DNA of 64,000 bases from Propionicimonas paludicola (lineage in GTDB: Bacteria; Actinomycetota; Actinomycetes; Propionibacteriales; Propionibacteriaceae), in the NCBI RefSeq assembly GCF_002563675.1, contig NZ_PDJC01000001.1:3162001-3226000 (forward strand). The letters run 5' to 3'. A program made the position numbers and the translations under genes. The notes below the pieces were generated by a model that was not told where the DNA came from, did not search any database, and saw only the letters and a list, made by a program, of their open reading frames with translations. Numbering within the stretch: position 1 is the first letter of the stretch; the number at the start of each line of letters is the position of its first letter. This document shows, piece by piece, positions 17,937 to 25,651 of the stretch.

Positions 17937-19658
17937 TCAGGCGCTACGGCGGACGAAGTCGGCCGCGAACATCAGGTAGACCGCGGCGGTCCAGGTGTAG
18001 GCGCGGTCGCGCAGTCCGTCCCCGGTGACCGCGTCGAAGTTCTCGGCGAAGCCGGACTGCTCGCACAGCGCCCGGAACCGGGCATTGACGATGTCGGCCA
18101 CCTCGGTGAACCCGGACGCCCGCAGGCCGTCCTCGATCAGGGCCGTGGACGGTGCCCAGATCGGGCCGCGCCAGTAGCCGTCCGACTCGTAGTGCGGCGA
18201 GCTGACTGGCTCGGTGGCCGGACCGTGGTCGGTCAGATGGTCGAGCAGATGCGCGACCATCGAAGAGCGCACCTCCTCGGGCAGCCGCTCGCCAAGCACC
18301 AGCGGCAGCAGGTTCAGCAGGCTGGACGAGGTCGACCGCTGCCCGGAACGGGCCCCGACGGCCACGAACTCCTCCCCGGTCCACAGCTGCTCCAGCAGCG
18401 CCTGCAGCAGTTCGTCGCGGGCGTGCGTCCACTGGGTGGCCGGACGGCCCAGCTCGGCCGACAAATCGGCCAGCACTTCCAGCTGCAGGGCCAGGAACCC
18501 GGCCAGGTCGGGCGACTCGATCAGCCGGTCCTTGTCGAAGGTTGTCGAGTTGTCCCAGCCGGAGTCATTGCCGTGCTGGTAGTAGGGCAGCACGTGCCCG
18601 GGACGGCGCCGGTAGTCCAGCCAGAACCGGGTCCAGGCGGTCAGGCGGTCGTGGATCTCCTCCAGCTCCGCCCGGGTCAGCGGACGCGCGGCCGTGGCCC
18701 GCAGCCGGCGCAACGCCCAGCCGTGGATCGGCGGCTTCACGTAGTTGCGCAGTACCTCCGAGTGGGTGATCGAGTCCGGCAGCGCGCCGGAGGCGTCCTG
18801 ATGGTCGAACGGGGCCAGGAACTGGTCGACGGCCAACTCGGTCAGGCCGGGGGCAAGGGCGAGCGCGTTGAAGCAGTGGTCCCAGCTCCACAGCTTGTCC
18901 ATCCAGTGCTTCGACATCAGCACCGACTCCCGCTTCATGAAGCCTTCCGGAGCTACCGTGGCCGACCACAGCACGTACCCGGCCAGTTCGGCGGCCGGGG
19001 TGCGGTCGTCGCGCCAGGGCGCAATGGCGTCCACGAACGCCGTGAACGCGGACGTCTGGGCCGCGGCCACCTCGTCGAAGCTGCGCCCGGAGGAGATCGG
19101 CACCGCCGCGGTGCCGATCTCCTCCACGGTCGCCTCCCACGGCATGCCGTCCCCGCCGAGCACGACCGTCCGGGAGGCCACCCCGAGCGCCTCGGCGCCC
19201 TGGATGTCGATGGCACCGAGCCGGCTGGTCACCCGGTAGCGGCGTCCGGTCTCATACGAGGTGAAGGTGGGCGTATCGTCCAGCGCATCGGCGAACAGGT
19301 AGGTGCCGGTGAACGGGGTCAGCCCATCCGCGGCATCGCTGAGCTGCAGCCCGAGCCCGACCCCGCGCAGCAGCAGTGCGTCCGGGCCGTCGAAGGTCGC
19401 CTCGACGACTCCCTGCCCGGCCCGCCAGCCCAGGACCGACGGACTCGCCGTCCAGGTCGCCGCACAGACCTGCGCGTCCCGGATCGGCTCCAGCCGCAGC
19501 ACGGCATGCATCCCGTTGCGGTGCGAGACCAGGTGCACGGCGTCGGTGCGGGTGTGGAGCGCGGTCACCGGGGAGAGGTTCAGCCATGAGCCGCGCGTGC
19601 TGAACGGGATCTCGCGAAGATCGAAGGTGAGGTTGGCGGGCTCGCCAAGTACGGACAT
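17937..19658 (-). CDS. GH63-like glycoside hydrolase (MGH1/trehalase-type (alpha/alpha)6 barrel)
   Basis: 573 residues. An N-terminal beta-sandwich region (about 1-200) is followed by an (alpha/alpha)6 barrel. The barrel carries KLWSWDHCFNALAL, NDSGWDNSTTFDKDRL and YWRGPIWAPST, signatures shared by GH63, GH37 and mannosylglycerate/glucosylglycerate hydrolases. The candidate general acid is the Asp of the DNST motif. No signal peptide, so it acts on imported sugars. It is the last gene of the second sugar ABC operon, which predicts that operon's ligand is an alpha-linked disaccharide or glycoside. ATG 19658 is preceded by TTAGGAATCAC; a longer in-frame reading to 19766 lacks support. Confidence 0.82.
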   Translation of the reverse strand: MSVLGEPANLTFDLREIPFSTRGSWLNLSPVTALHTRTDAVHLVSHRNGMHAVLRLEPIRDAQVCAATWTASPSVLGWRAGQGVVEATFDGPDALLLRGVGLGLQLSDAADGLTPFTGTYLFADALDDTPTFTSYETGRRYRVTSRLGAIDIQGAEALGVASRTVVLGGDGMPWEATVEEIGTAAVPISSGRSFDEVAAAQTSAFTAFVDAIAPWRDDRTPAAELAGYVLWSATVAPEGFMKRESVLMSKHWMDKLWSWDHCFNALALAPGLTELAVDQFLAPFDHQDASGALPDSITHSEVLRNYVKPPIHGWALRRLRATAARPLTRAELEEIHDRLTAWTRFWLDYRRRPGHVLPYYQHGNDSGWDNSTTFDKDRLIESPDLAGFLALQLEVLADLSAELGRPATQWTHARDELLQALLEQLWTGEEFVAVGARSGQRSTSSSLLNLLPLVLGERLPEEVRSSMVAHLLDHLTDHGPATEPVSSPHYESDGYWRGPIWAPSTALIEDGLRASGFTEVADIVNARFRALCEQSGFAENFDAVTGDGLRDRAYTWTAAVYLMFAADFVRRSA

Positions 19659-19725
19659 GTGATTCCTAAGGACGAAGGCGGGTGGCGGGAAGCCGAACTG
19701 CGGGCGGGGGTGGACGAGAGGCTGG

Positions 19726-20544
19726 CTAGTCTTTGACGGCTCCGGCGGTGATGCCGGCGGCCACATAGCGCTGGGCGACGATCAGCAGGATCGCGGTGGG
19801 AATCGAGGCGACCACCGCCGCGGCCATCAGCGGTCCCCATTCCTGGTTCTGAGAGCCGATGAAGTCATATAGGCCCATCGTGATCGGGCGCAGGTTGCCG
19901 CCCTCACGGTTCAGGGTCGAGGCGAACAGGAAGTCCGACCAGGCCCACAAGAAGGCGAACAGCCCGACGGTGACCGCCGAGTTCCGGGAGACCGGTAGCA
20001 CCACCGACCAGAACGTCCGCCAGTAGGAGGCGCCGTCGATCTCGGCGGCTTCGAGCAGCTCTTTGGGGATGCTGGCCATGAAGGCCGAGAACAGCATCAC
20101 CCCGAACGGCACAGCGATCGTCGAGTCGGCCAGGATCAGCCCGTACACCGAGTTCAGCACGCCGAGGTTGGAGTAGATGGTGTAGAAGCCCAAAGCCATC
20201 ACCACGGCCGGGATCATCTGCGCCACGATCAGCATGAAGTTGATCACCCGATGACCGGGGACGTGCAGCTTGGACAGCGCGTACGCGGCCGGCGCCGAGA
20301 TCACCAAGGTGACCGCGACCGTGCCCAGCCCGATCAGGACGGACGTGCCCAGATACGGCAGTTGGCTCGACAGCACCACCTGGTAGTTCTCCACGGTGAA
20401 GGCCCGCGGGAACAGGTCGGCATTGCGGATGGCGCTGCGCTCGGTGAAGGAGACGTTGATCATCCAGTAGAGCGGGAAGAGCATGGCCGCGGTGAGCACC
20501 AGGCCGATCGCGGTCTTCCACCAGGCGCGATGGACGGTGTTCAT
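19726..20544 (-). CDS. sugar ABC transporter permease, MalG type
   Basis: 272 residues, six predicted transmembrane helices, coupling loop LEAAEIDGASYWRTFWSVVLP around 164-184. The ATG at 20544 overlaps the stop of the upstream MalF-type gene (ATGA), with GGAGGAG just before it. Second permease of the LacI-controlled operon, ending 67 bp before the GH63-like gene. Confidence 0.94.
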   Translation of the reverse strand: MNTVHRAWWKTAIGLVLTAAMLFPLYWMINVSFTERSAIRNADLFPRAFTVENYQVVLSSQLPYLGTSVLIGLGTVAVTLVISAPAAYALSKLHVPGHRVINFMLIVAQMIPAVVMALGFYTIYSNLGVLNSVYGLILADSTIAVPFGVMLFSAFMASIPKELLEAAEIDGASYWRTFWSVVLPVSRNSAVTVGLFAFLWAWSDFLFASTLNREGGNLRPITMGLYDFIGSQNQEWGPLMAAAVVASIPTAILLIVAQRYVAAGITAGAVKD

Positions 20545-21578
20545 CGCTCCTCCTGGCGGCGTTGGACGAAGAGATAGACGAAGCCCATGATCAGGGCCAC
20601 CACCAGCAGGACGGTGCCGACCACGGCGGCCTGGGAGTACCGGATCACCGAGGACGAGCCCTTGCCGAAGGCCATGGCATAGGCCCAGGTGGCCAGAGTC
20701 TGGGAGCTGCCGGTGCCCATGCTCATGATCCAGATGATGTCGACGACTTTCAGCGTGTAGACGAAGCCCAGCAGTAAGGTGATCGCGGTGACCGGCTTGA
20801 GTAGCGGGAAGGTGATCGACCAGAACTGGCGCCAGGCGCTGGCCCCGTCGATCGCGGCGGCTTCGTAGAGATCGGCGGAGATGTTCTGCAGGCCGGAGTA
20901 CAAGATCACCAGGTTGAACGGGATGCCCAGCCAGATGTTGGCGATCACCACGGCCCACAGCGAGTGGTCGTTGTTCAGCCACCAGATCGGGTCCATTCCG
21001 AAGACTCCGAGGAAGCGGTTGATGATGCCGTTCTCGGCGTCCATCATCCATTGCCAGGTGGTGGCCGACACGATGATGGGCAGCAGCCAGGGCACCAGGA
21101 AGAGGGCTCGCAGCACCTCCGACAGCGGGAAGTGGCGCCGGAAGAAGACGGCCAGCCCGAGCCCGATCGTGTACTGGAAGACCAGCGAGACGATCACGAA
21201 GATCGCCGTCTGGATCACCGTCGGCACGAACAGTGGCGAGTTGGTGACCTCTGTGTAGATGGTGGTGCCGACGAAGGGTGCCGCCCCGGTGACGAAGGTG
21301 GCCCGGGTGAACCGATGCAGGCTCATCGAGACGTTCTCGTACAGCGGGTAGACGTAGAACACGCAGAAGTAGATGGCCATCGGCGCGATGAAGGCCAGCC
21401 CGGCCCAGGTGGTCGGACGGATCCGCCGCCTCCGAGGGGCATCGCCCGGTGGCTGGCCGCGTCGCCTGGCCGCAACCTTCGGCAGCGGCCGAGCAGCTGA
21501 GGACGGTGTGCTCAACGTGAAGAACCAATCGTCGTGAGTCGATGGGGACGTCCGCCACAACCGCGCCGTGTGGGCCAC
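20541..21578 (-). CDS. sugar ABC transporter permease, MalF type
   Basis: Up to 345 residues: a basic N-terminus of about 58 residues, then six transmembrane helices and the coupling loop YEAAAIDGASAWRQFWSITFP. It makes the channel together with the downstream MalG-type protein. The start is uncertain. The GTG at 21578 gives the longest protein but has no ribosome site, and an in-frame TTG encoding the start of LSTPSSAARP is plausible. A strong hairpin lies between this gene and the binding-protein gene upstream. Confidence 0.9.
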   Translation of the reverse strand: MAHTARLWRTSPSTHDDWFFTLSTPSSAARPLPKVAARRRGQPPGDAPRRRRIRPTTWAGLAFIAPMAIYFCVFYVYPLYENVSMSLHRFTRATFVTGAAPFVGTTIYTEVTNSPLFVPTVIQTAIFVIVSLVFQYTIGLGLAVFFRRHFPLSEVLRALFLVPWLLPIIVSATTWQWMMDAENGIINRFLGVFGMDPIWWLNNDHSLWAVVIANIWLGIPFNLVILYSGLQNISADLYEAAAIDGASAWRQFWSITFPLLKPVTAITLLLGFVYTLKVVDIIWIMSMGTGSSQTLATWAYAMAFGKGSSSVIRYSQAAVVGTVLLVVALIMGFVYLFVQRRQEER

Positions 21579-21593
21579 GATACGAGGCGGTGG

Positions 21594-21634
21594 GGGAGGC
21601 GGCCGACCGCAAACCGGGCAGTCGGCCGCCTCCC
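21594..21634 (-). repeat. intercistronic hairpin after second binding-protein gene
   Basis: A perfect 14-bp stem GGGAGGCGGCCGAC/GTCGGCCGCCTCCC with a 13-base loop, 9 bases past the binding-protein stop. No T-run. It has the same position and design as the hairpin at 14637-14673 in the other sugar operon, though the sequences differ. Confidence 0.75.
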
Positions 21635-21643
21635 TGGCGGGGA

Positions 21644-22933
21644 TCAGCCCTTGGCGTCCACCGCGGCCTGCGCGAAGGCCTTCTTGATCGCGGCGGCATC
21701 ACCGGACGCGTTCAGAGAAGCCTGCAGAGCCGTGGAGATGGCAGCAGAGGTCTGGGTGTACGCGGGACCGAGGTCGGTGGTCCGGCCCTGGGCACTTTCG
21801 ATGGCGGCAGCCCACGGCTTCCACATCGGATCGGAGGCGATCTGGGCCTGACGCAGGTCCTTCTTTGCCGCGAAGTAGCCGAGCTGATCGGCGGTCTTCA
21901 CCTGGTTGTCCTTGCTGACCAGGCAGTCGATGATCTGCTTGGCTGCGGCGTAGTGCGCAGCTGCATTGGCCTTGTGGATCGGGGCCAGGACGAACTCGCC
22001 ACCGGTCGGGACGCCGGCAGCGCCGCCGGCCTTGCTCGGGATCGGGATCATGACGGCCTTGAACTTCTGCTGGGTGGCGGCCTTGGCGAACCAGGAGCCG
22101 TTCTCGGCGAAGGCGTACTTGCCGGTCAGGAAGAGGTCCCAGGACGCCGACTGGTTGTCGGTGATCGCGGACTTCGGGGCGTAGCCCTTGGCGATCCAGT
22201 TGGAGACCAGCTCGCCGGCCGCGACGGCCTCGGCCGAACCCGGATCCTTGAAGTTGGCGCCTGCGCCCCAGAACCAGGGCTCGAACTGGAAGACGCCTTC
22301 TTCACCGGCGATGCCGGCGAAGGTGATGCCCTTGGAACCGGCGGCCGTGACCTTGGCCAGAGCAGCGTTCAGGCCGTCCCAGCTGGTGATGGACGCCGGA
22401 TCGACGCCGGCCTTCTTCAGGATGTCGGCGTTGTAGTACAGGCCGAGGGTGTTGGCGCCGATCGGGACGCCGTAGGTGACGCCGTCCACCGTGCCGGGGC
22501 CGGCCAGGTTCGCATCGAAGCCGGCGGTGTCCATGCCGACATCGGTGGCCGGGGCCAGCAGGCCCGCGCTGGCGGCGTCCGGGACGGCCGGGTTGTCGAG
22601 CATCACGACGTCGGGAGCGTTGTCCTCCTTGACCGCGGTGGTCAGGCTGTTCAGCAGGTCGGAGGTGGCGCTGGAGGTCCGCTTCACGGTGGTCCCGGCC
22701 GGGGCACAGGACTGGACGTACTTGGCCCAGTCGGAGTTGGCGTCGTGCTGCGGGTAGGGATCCCAGACGGCGATGTCGGTCAGGGCTGCGGCCGCGCTGG
22801 AGGCGGGCGCGCTGGCGCTGCCGGGGGCACTGGAGCTCGACGCGGGGGCGCCGCTGCAGGCGGCGAGCGCCGTGACCAGAGTCACGGAAGCGGCGACTCC
22901 GGCGAAGCGGAGGACGCGATTTGTGGTGAACAC
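21644..22933 (-). CDS. sugar ABC transporter substrate-binding lipoprotein
   Basis: 429 residues. Lipoprotein signal peptide with lipobox LAAC (Cys26), a Ser/Ala/Pro linker (about 28-50), then a MalE-like binding domain beginning LTDIAVWDPYP. It delivers a sugar to the permease pair encoded downstream. GTG start at 22933 with AGAGAGGAAC upstream. First gene of the operon; a LacI-type palindrome sits about 50 bp before the start. The GH63-like hydrolase in the same operon suggests an alpha-linked disaccharide ligand. Confidence 0.94.
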   Translation of the reverse strand: MFTTNRVLRFAGVAASVTLVTALAACSGAPASSSSAPGSASAPASSAAAALTDIAVWDPYPQHDANSDWAKYVQSCAPAGTTVKRTSSATSDLLNSLTTAVKEDNAPDVVMLDNPAVPDAASAGLLAPATDVGMDTAGFDANLAGPGTVDGVTYGVPIGANTLGLYYNADILKKAGVDPASITSWDGLNAALAKVTAAGSKGITFAGIAGEEGVFQFEPWFWGAGANFKDPGSAEAVAAGELVSNWIAKGYAPKSAITDNQSASWDLFLTGKYAFAENGSWFAKAATQQKFKAVMIPIPSKAGGAAGVPTGGEFVLAPIHKANAAAHYAAAKQIIDCLVSKDNQVKTADQLGYFAAKKDLRQAQIASDPMWKPWAAAIESAQGRTTDLGPAYTQTSAAISTALQASLNASGDAAAIKKAFAQAAVDAKG

Positions 22934-22985
22934 TTGTAGGTTCCTCTCTGAATCTTGTTGTGTTTCCTGGGTCTATCTCGATAAT

Positions 22986-22999
22986 TCGAACCGGTTCGA
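22986..22999. promoter_or_regulatory. LacI-family operator upstream of sugar ABC operon
   Basis: Perfect 14-bp palindrome TCGAACCGGTTCGA with the central CG step typical of LacI/GalR operators. It lies between the divergent ends of the binding-protein gene and the lacI gene, 53 bp upstream of the binding-protein start. The same sequence occurs in front of the lacI gene. Confidence 0.85.
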
Positions 23000-23042
23000 C
23001 GGTAACGCTGCGACCGTCTCCCGAGCTCAGTTGAGTGAATGG

Positions 23043-24062
23043 TTAGGACGGGAGCAGGTAACGGGTGCTGCCGCGATCGGTGATCGCGGGAGCAATCAAC
23101 TGCACTTGTGGTGGCACGGCCTCTCGGCCTTTCTGGATGCGTTCGACGAGCCGGGTCACTGCTGTGTGGCCCAGTTCGTAGGCTGCGGATTCGACGGCGG
23201 TGAAGGGCAGCGAGAACTCTTCGCCGAAGTCGCGGGAGTACAGCGACACGACGCTCAGGTCGTCGGGGACCCGAATGCCGCGTTCGTGGAGGATCGTCGG
23301 CAATGCCGCGATCGTGGCGTCGTTATGGACCATCAGGGCCGTGGCCTCTGGCCAGATATCGAGGATCTGGTTCATCGACCGACGGACCGCAGAGCCCTGG
23401 GCCTCGCCGTAGTGAGCGTGGATCCGGATGTCGTAGCGGGCGGCCCGTTCGATGGCCGCGTCCCGGAACCGCCACACATAGGAGCCGCCGCGTTCGACGA
23501 CGTGGTGCGGCGGGGTGACCAGGACGATCTCGCGGTGGCCCCGCTCGTGCAGGTGGTCGACCAGGATCCGGGCGGCCTCGGTGAAGTCGAGGTCGATGGC
23601 GTCCACCTCGCGGGTGTCCCGCGGCAACCCGATCAGCACGCCGGGCTGGTGCACTTCGCGCAGCGAGGGGACTCGCGGGTCATCGGCGGTGACGTCGAGC
23701 AGGACGAAGCCGTCCACCATGTTGGAGTCGCCGATCCGATGAATGGTGCGGGGGCCGTCGGCGTCGGTGACCATCAAGATGTCGTAGCCGTGCGCCCGGG
23801 CGGTCTCCGAGACCGGCAGGACGTACTGCAGCATGGCCGGCGCGAACTCGTCGGCGTGGAACTGCAGCAGCAGGCCGAGCACCATGGTTTGCGAGGTGGC
23901 CAGCGCCCGGGCACCGGCATTCGGGGTGAAGCCGAGTTCCTCGATGGCCTCCTGGATCCGGCGCTGAGTGGCCACCGAGATGGCCCGCTTCCCGGACAGG
24001 ACGTAGGAGACCGTGCTGCGGGACACGCCGGCGCGTCGAGCGACATCACCGATGGTCACCAT
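23043..24062 (-). CDS. LacI family transcriptional regulator
   Basis: 339 residues. The N-terminal helix-turn-helix and hinge (about 1-58) read IGDVARRAGVSRSTVSYVLSG and end in the hinge-helix region NAGARALATSQT. A periplasmic-binding-like sensor domain follows. It should bind the palindrome TCGAACCGGTTCGA found both before the binding-protein gene and before its own start, repressing the ABC operon and itself until sugar is present. Same strand as, and directly upstream of, the operon it controls. Confidence 0.95.
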   Translation of the reverse strand: MVTIGDVARRAGVSRSTVSYVLSGKRAISVATQRRIQEAIEELGFTPNAGARALATSQTMVLGLLLQFHADEFAPAMLQYVLPVSETARAHGYDILMVTDADGPRTIHRIGDSNMVDGFVLLDVTADDPRVPSLREVHQPGVLIGLPRDTREVDAIDLDFTEAARILVDHLHERGHREIVLVTPPHHVVERGGSYVWRFRDAAIERAARYDIRIHAHYGEAQGSAVRRSMNQILDIWPEATALMVHNDATIAALPTILHERGIRVPDDLSVVSLYSRDFGEEFSLPFTAVESAAYELGHTAVTRLVERIQKGREAVPPQVQLIAPAITDRGSTRYLLPS

Positions 24063-24083
24063 GGCACACCCCCTTTGGTCTGC

Positions 24084-24099
24084 GTCGAACCGGTTCGAC
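24084..24099. promoter_or_regulatory. LacI-family operator upstream of lacI gene
   Basis: Perfect 16-bp palindrome GTCGAACCGGTTCGAC, 22 bp before the lacI start. It contains the same 14-bp core as the site at 22986-22999, indicating autoregulation. Confidence 0.85.
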
Positions 24100-24218
24100 A
24101 GGAGTTAACGCCACCAGGTCTCGCGCTGTCAAGAGGTCTGCGTCACAACGTCGGTCACCACGGGGCCGCGGCCACCGGTGACTGGGTGGCGCGGGGCATC
24201 GCAACCGACGGCGCGGGC

Positions 24219-25055
24219 TCAGGCGGCCAGCAGGGCGACGACGAGCAGCAGCAGGCTGAGTCCGAGTTCGATCAGTCCGATAGTCAGCGTCGGCAGTCGG
24301 CGGGCCTGGTTGAGGACCAGCAGCACCGTGGCCCTGGCCAGGGCGAGGGCGAAGAGCAGCGGCCACGCCCAGCCGGAGACCCCGACCACCATCCCGGCGA
24401 CCACTAGGGCGATCAGGTGCCAGAACAGCGAGGCGATTGCCCAGCGGCGACGGCCGCGTCCGCGAATCAGCGATTTCACGTGCAGGACGGTGCCGCCGAA
24501 GTAGCCAAACATGGCCGCGGTCAGGCCGGCCACCAATGGCGTCAAGGGTGAGCCGCCCAGGGTCAGCGGGGACGGCGCCGCGACCACCGGCAGCATCAGG
24601 CAGGCGGCAGCCACTGTGGCCAGACCGGCTGCCAGTGACCGCTCGCGATGCTTGGCGGTGGTGACCAGGGCCACCAGCACCAGCGGGACGAAGCCGGCCA
24701 GCCAGTAGAGCACCGTCCATCCGGCCAGGGCGATCGTGGTCACCCCAAGCAGTGCGGTCGCCGCACCGTAGGTGAGTAGCGCCGGCTGCCAACGGGCTCG
24801 GCGAGCCGGACGCGCCTTCAGCCAGCCGCTGGCTGCGCTGAACGCGAAGTAGCCGACCAGCCAGGTGCTGATCAGAGTCGCTGTGGCCCAGCCCAGAGTG
24901 CCGAGATCCAGGGCCAGTCGTATCCCCGCGAGCGGGGGAACAGCCAGCATCGCCCAGGCGCCATGTTGGCGGGGCAGCCAGCCCAGGCTGGTTCGGCCCG
25001 AGCCGGACGAAGCACCCTGTGCGGCCCCAATGGCGGTGGGGGTCGAGATGGTCAA
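24219..25055 (-). CDS. YwiC-like family integral membrane protein
   Basis: About 278 residues with eight or more hydrophobic helices and the opening LPRQHGAWAMLAVPPLAG, diagnostic of the YwiC-like family (PF14256). The function is not established; in Bacillus the namesake lies in an anaerobic nitrate-respiration region. The start chosen is TTG at 25055, preceded by AGGAAT, which gives a short polar N-terminus before the HGAW motif. A longer reading to 25322 would add a low-complexity Arg/Pro-rich stretch that looks non-coding. No operon partner. Confidence 0.75.
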   Translation of the reverse strand: MTISTPTAIGAAQGASSGSGRTSLGWLPRQHGAWAMLAVPPLAGIRLALDLGTLGWATATLISTWLVGYFAFSAASGWLKARPARRARWQPALLTYGAATALLGVTTIALAGWTVLYWLAGFVPLVLVALVTTAKHRERSLAAGLATVAAACLMLPVVAAPSPLTLGGSPLTPLVAGLTAAMFGYFGGTVLHVKSLIRGRGRRRWAIASLFWHLIALVVAGMVVGVSGWAWPLLFALALARATVLLVLNQARRLPTLTIGLIELGLSLLLLVVALLAA

Positions 25056-25651
25056 ACGATTCCTGACGTCTACGGACTCGGAGCCTGCCCCGACGCCGAT
25101 CGGGGGTGGCCGTGCCTGGCGTGGCGGGCTCCGCTGAGGCGTCCAGGATACCCGGGGACCCGTCACCACACCGCATCGCCGTTGTCGGGCCACCGTGGGC
25201 AGCGGCGTCCGGCGGCCTCTCTGAGGGCTGCCCGAGTGGCCCTCAGGAGCGCCCAGCGGCGACCCGGGTGATGGTCGCGAGGTGACCGTTATCCCCTGGA
25301 GGGTATCCGGGGTGAAAGGCATGGTGCGCTGGCCGAATGCGGTTCCCGGTCAGGCCTGCGCGGGCAGAATCGTTGTAGCGCTTCGTCTCCCCGATGCGGC
25401 GCAGTTCGGAGTAGCCGCCCCCGACGACCTCCCCCCGACGGGCCGTCGATGATTACCCCGCAGAATGCGGCGGCTCCGGGCGAGATGGCCAGCGGCCGCC
25501 ACGGCTGGCAGGTCCATCGCCGGGACCAGACCCCCCTGGTCCCGGCAAACCTCCCACAACTCCCCGACGAGGTCGAGTTCTCCGTGAGGGCCGCTTCCGC
25601 GCAGGATCCAGACGCTCGCCGCTGCATTGGACTGCACGTCGTCACACAGCG
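25056..25651. other. 596-bp intergenic region with one strong hairpin
   Basis: No convincing gene is seen; short frames here lack ribosome sites and normal codon use. The one clear structure is a perfect 11-bp inverted repeat GCCGGGACCAG/CTGGTCCCGGC at 25519-25546 with a 6-base C-rich loop and no T-run. The region should hold the divergent promoters of the YwiC-like and LuxR-type genes, but I cannot place them. Confidence 0.5.

Noticed and set aside
9631-24062. Horizontally acquired carbohydrate island
   Set aside because: No integrase, tRNA junction, direct repeats or visible shift in base composition marks an island boundary.
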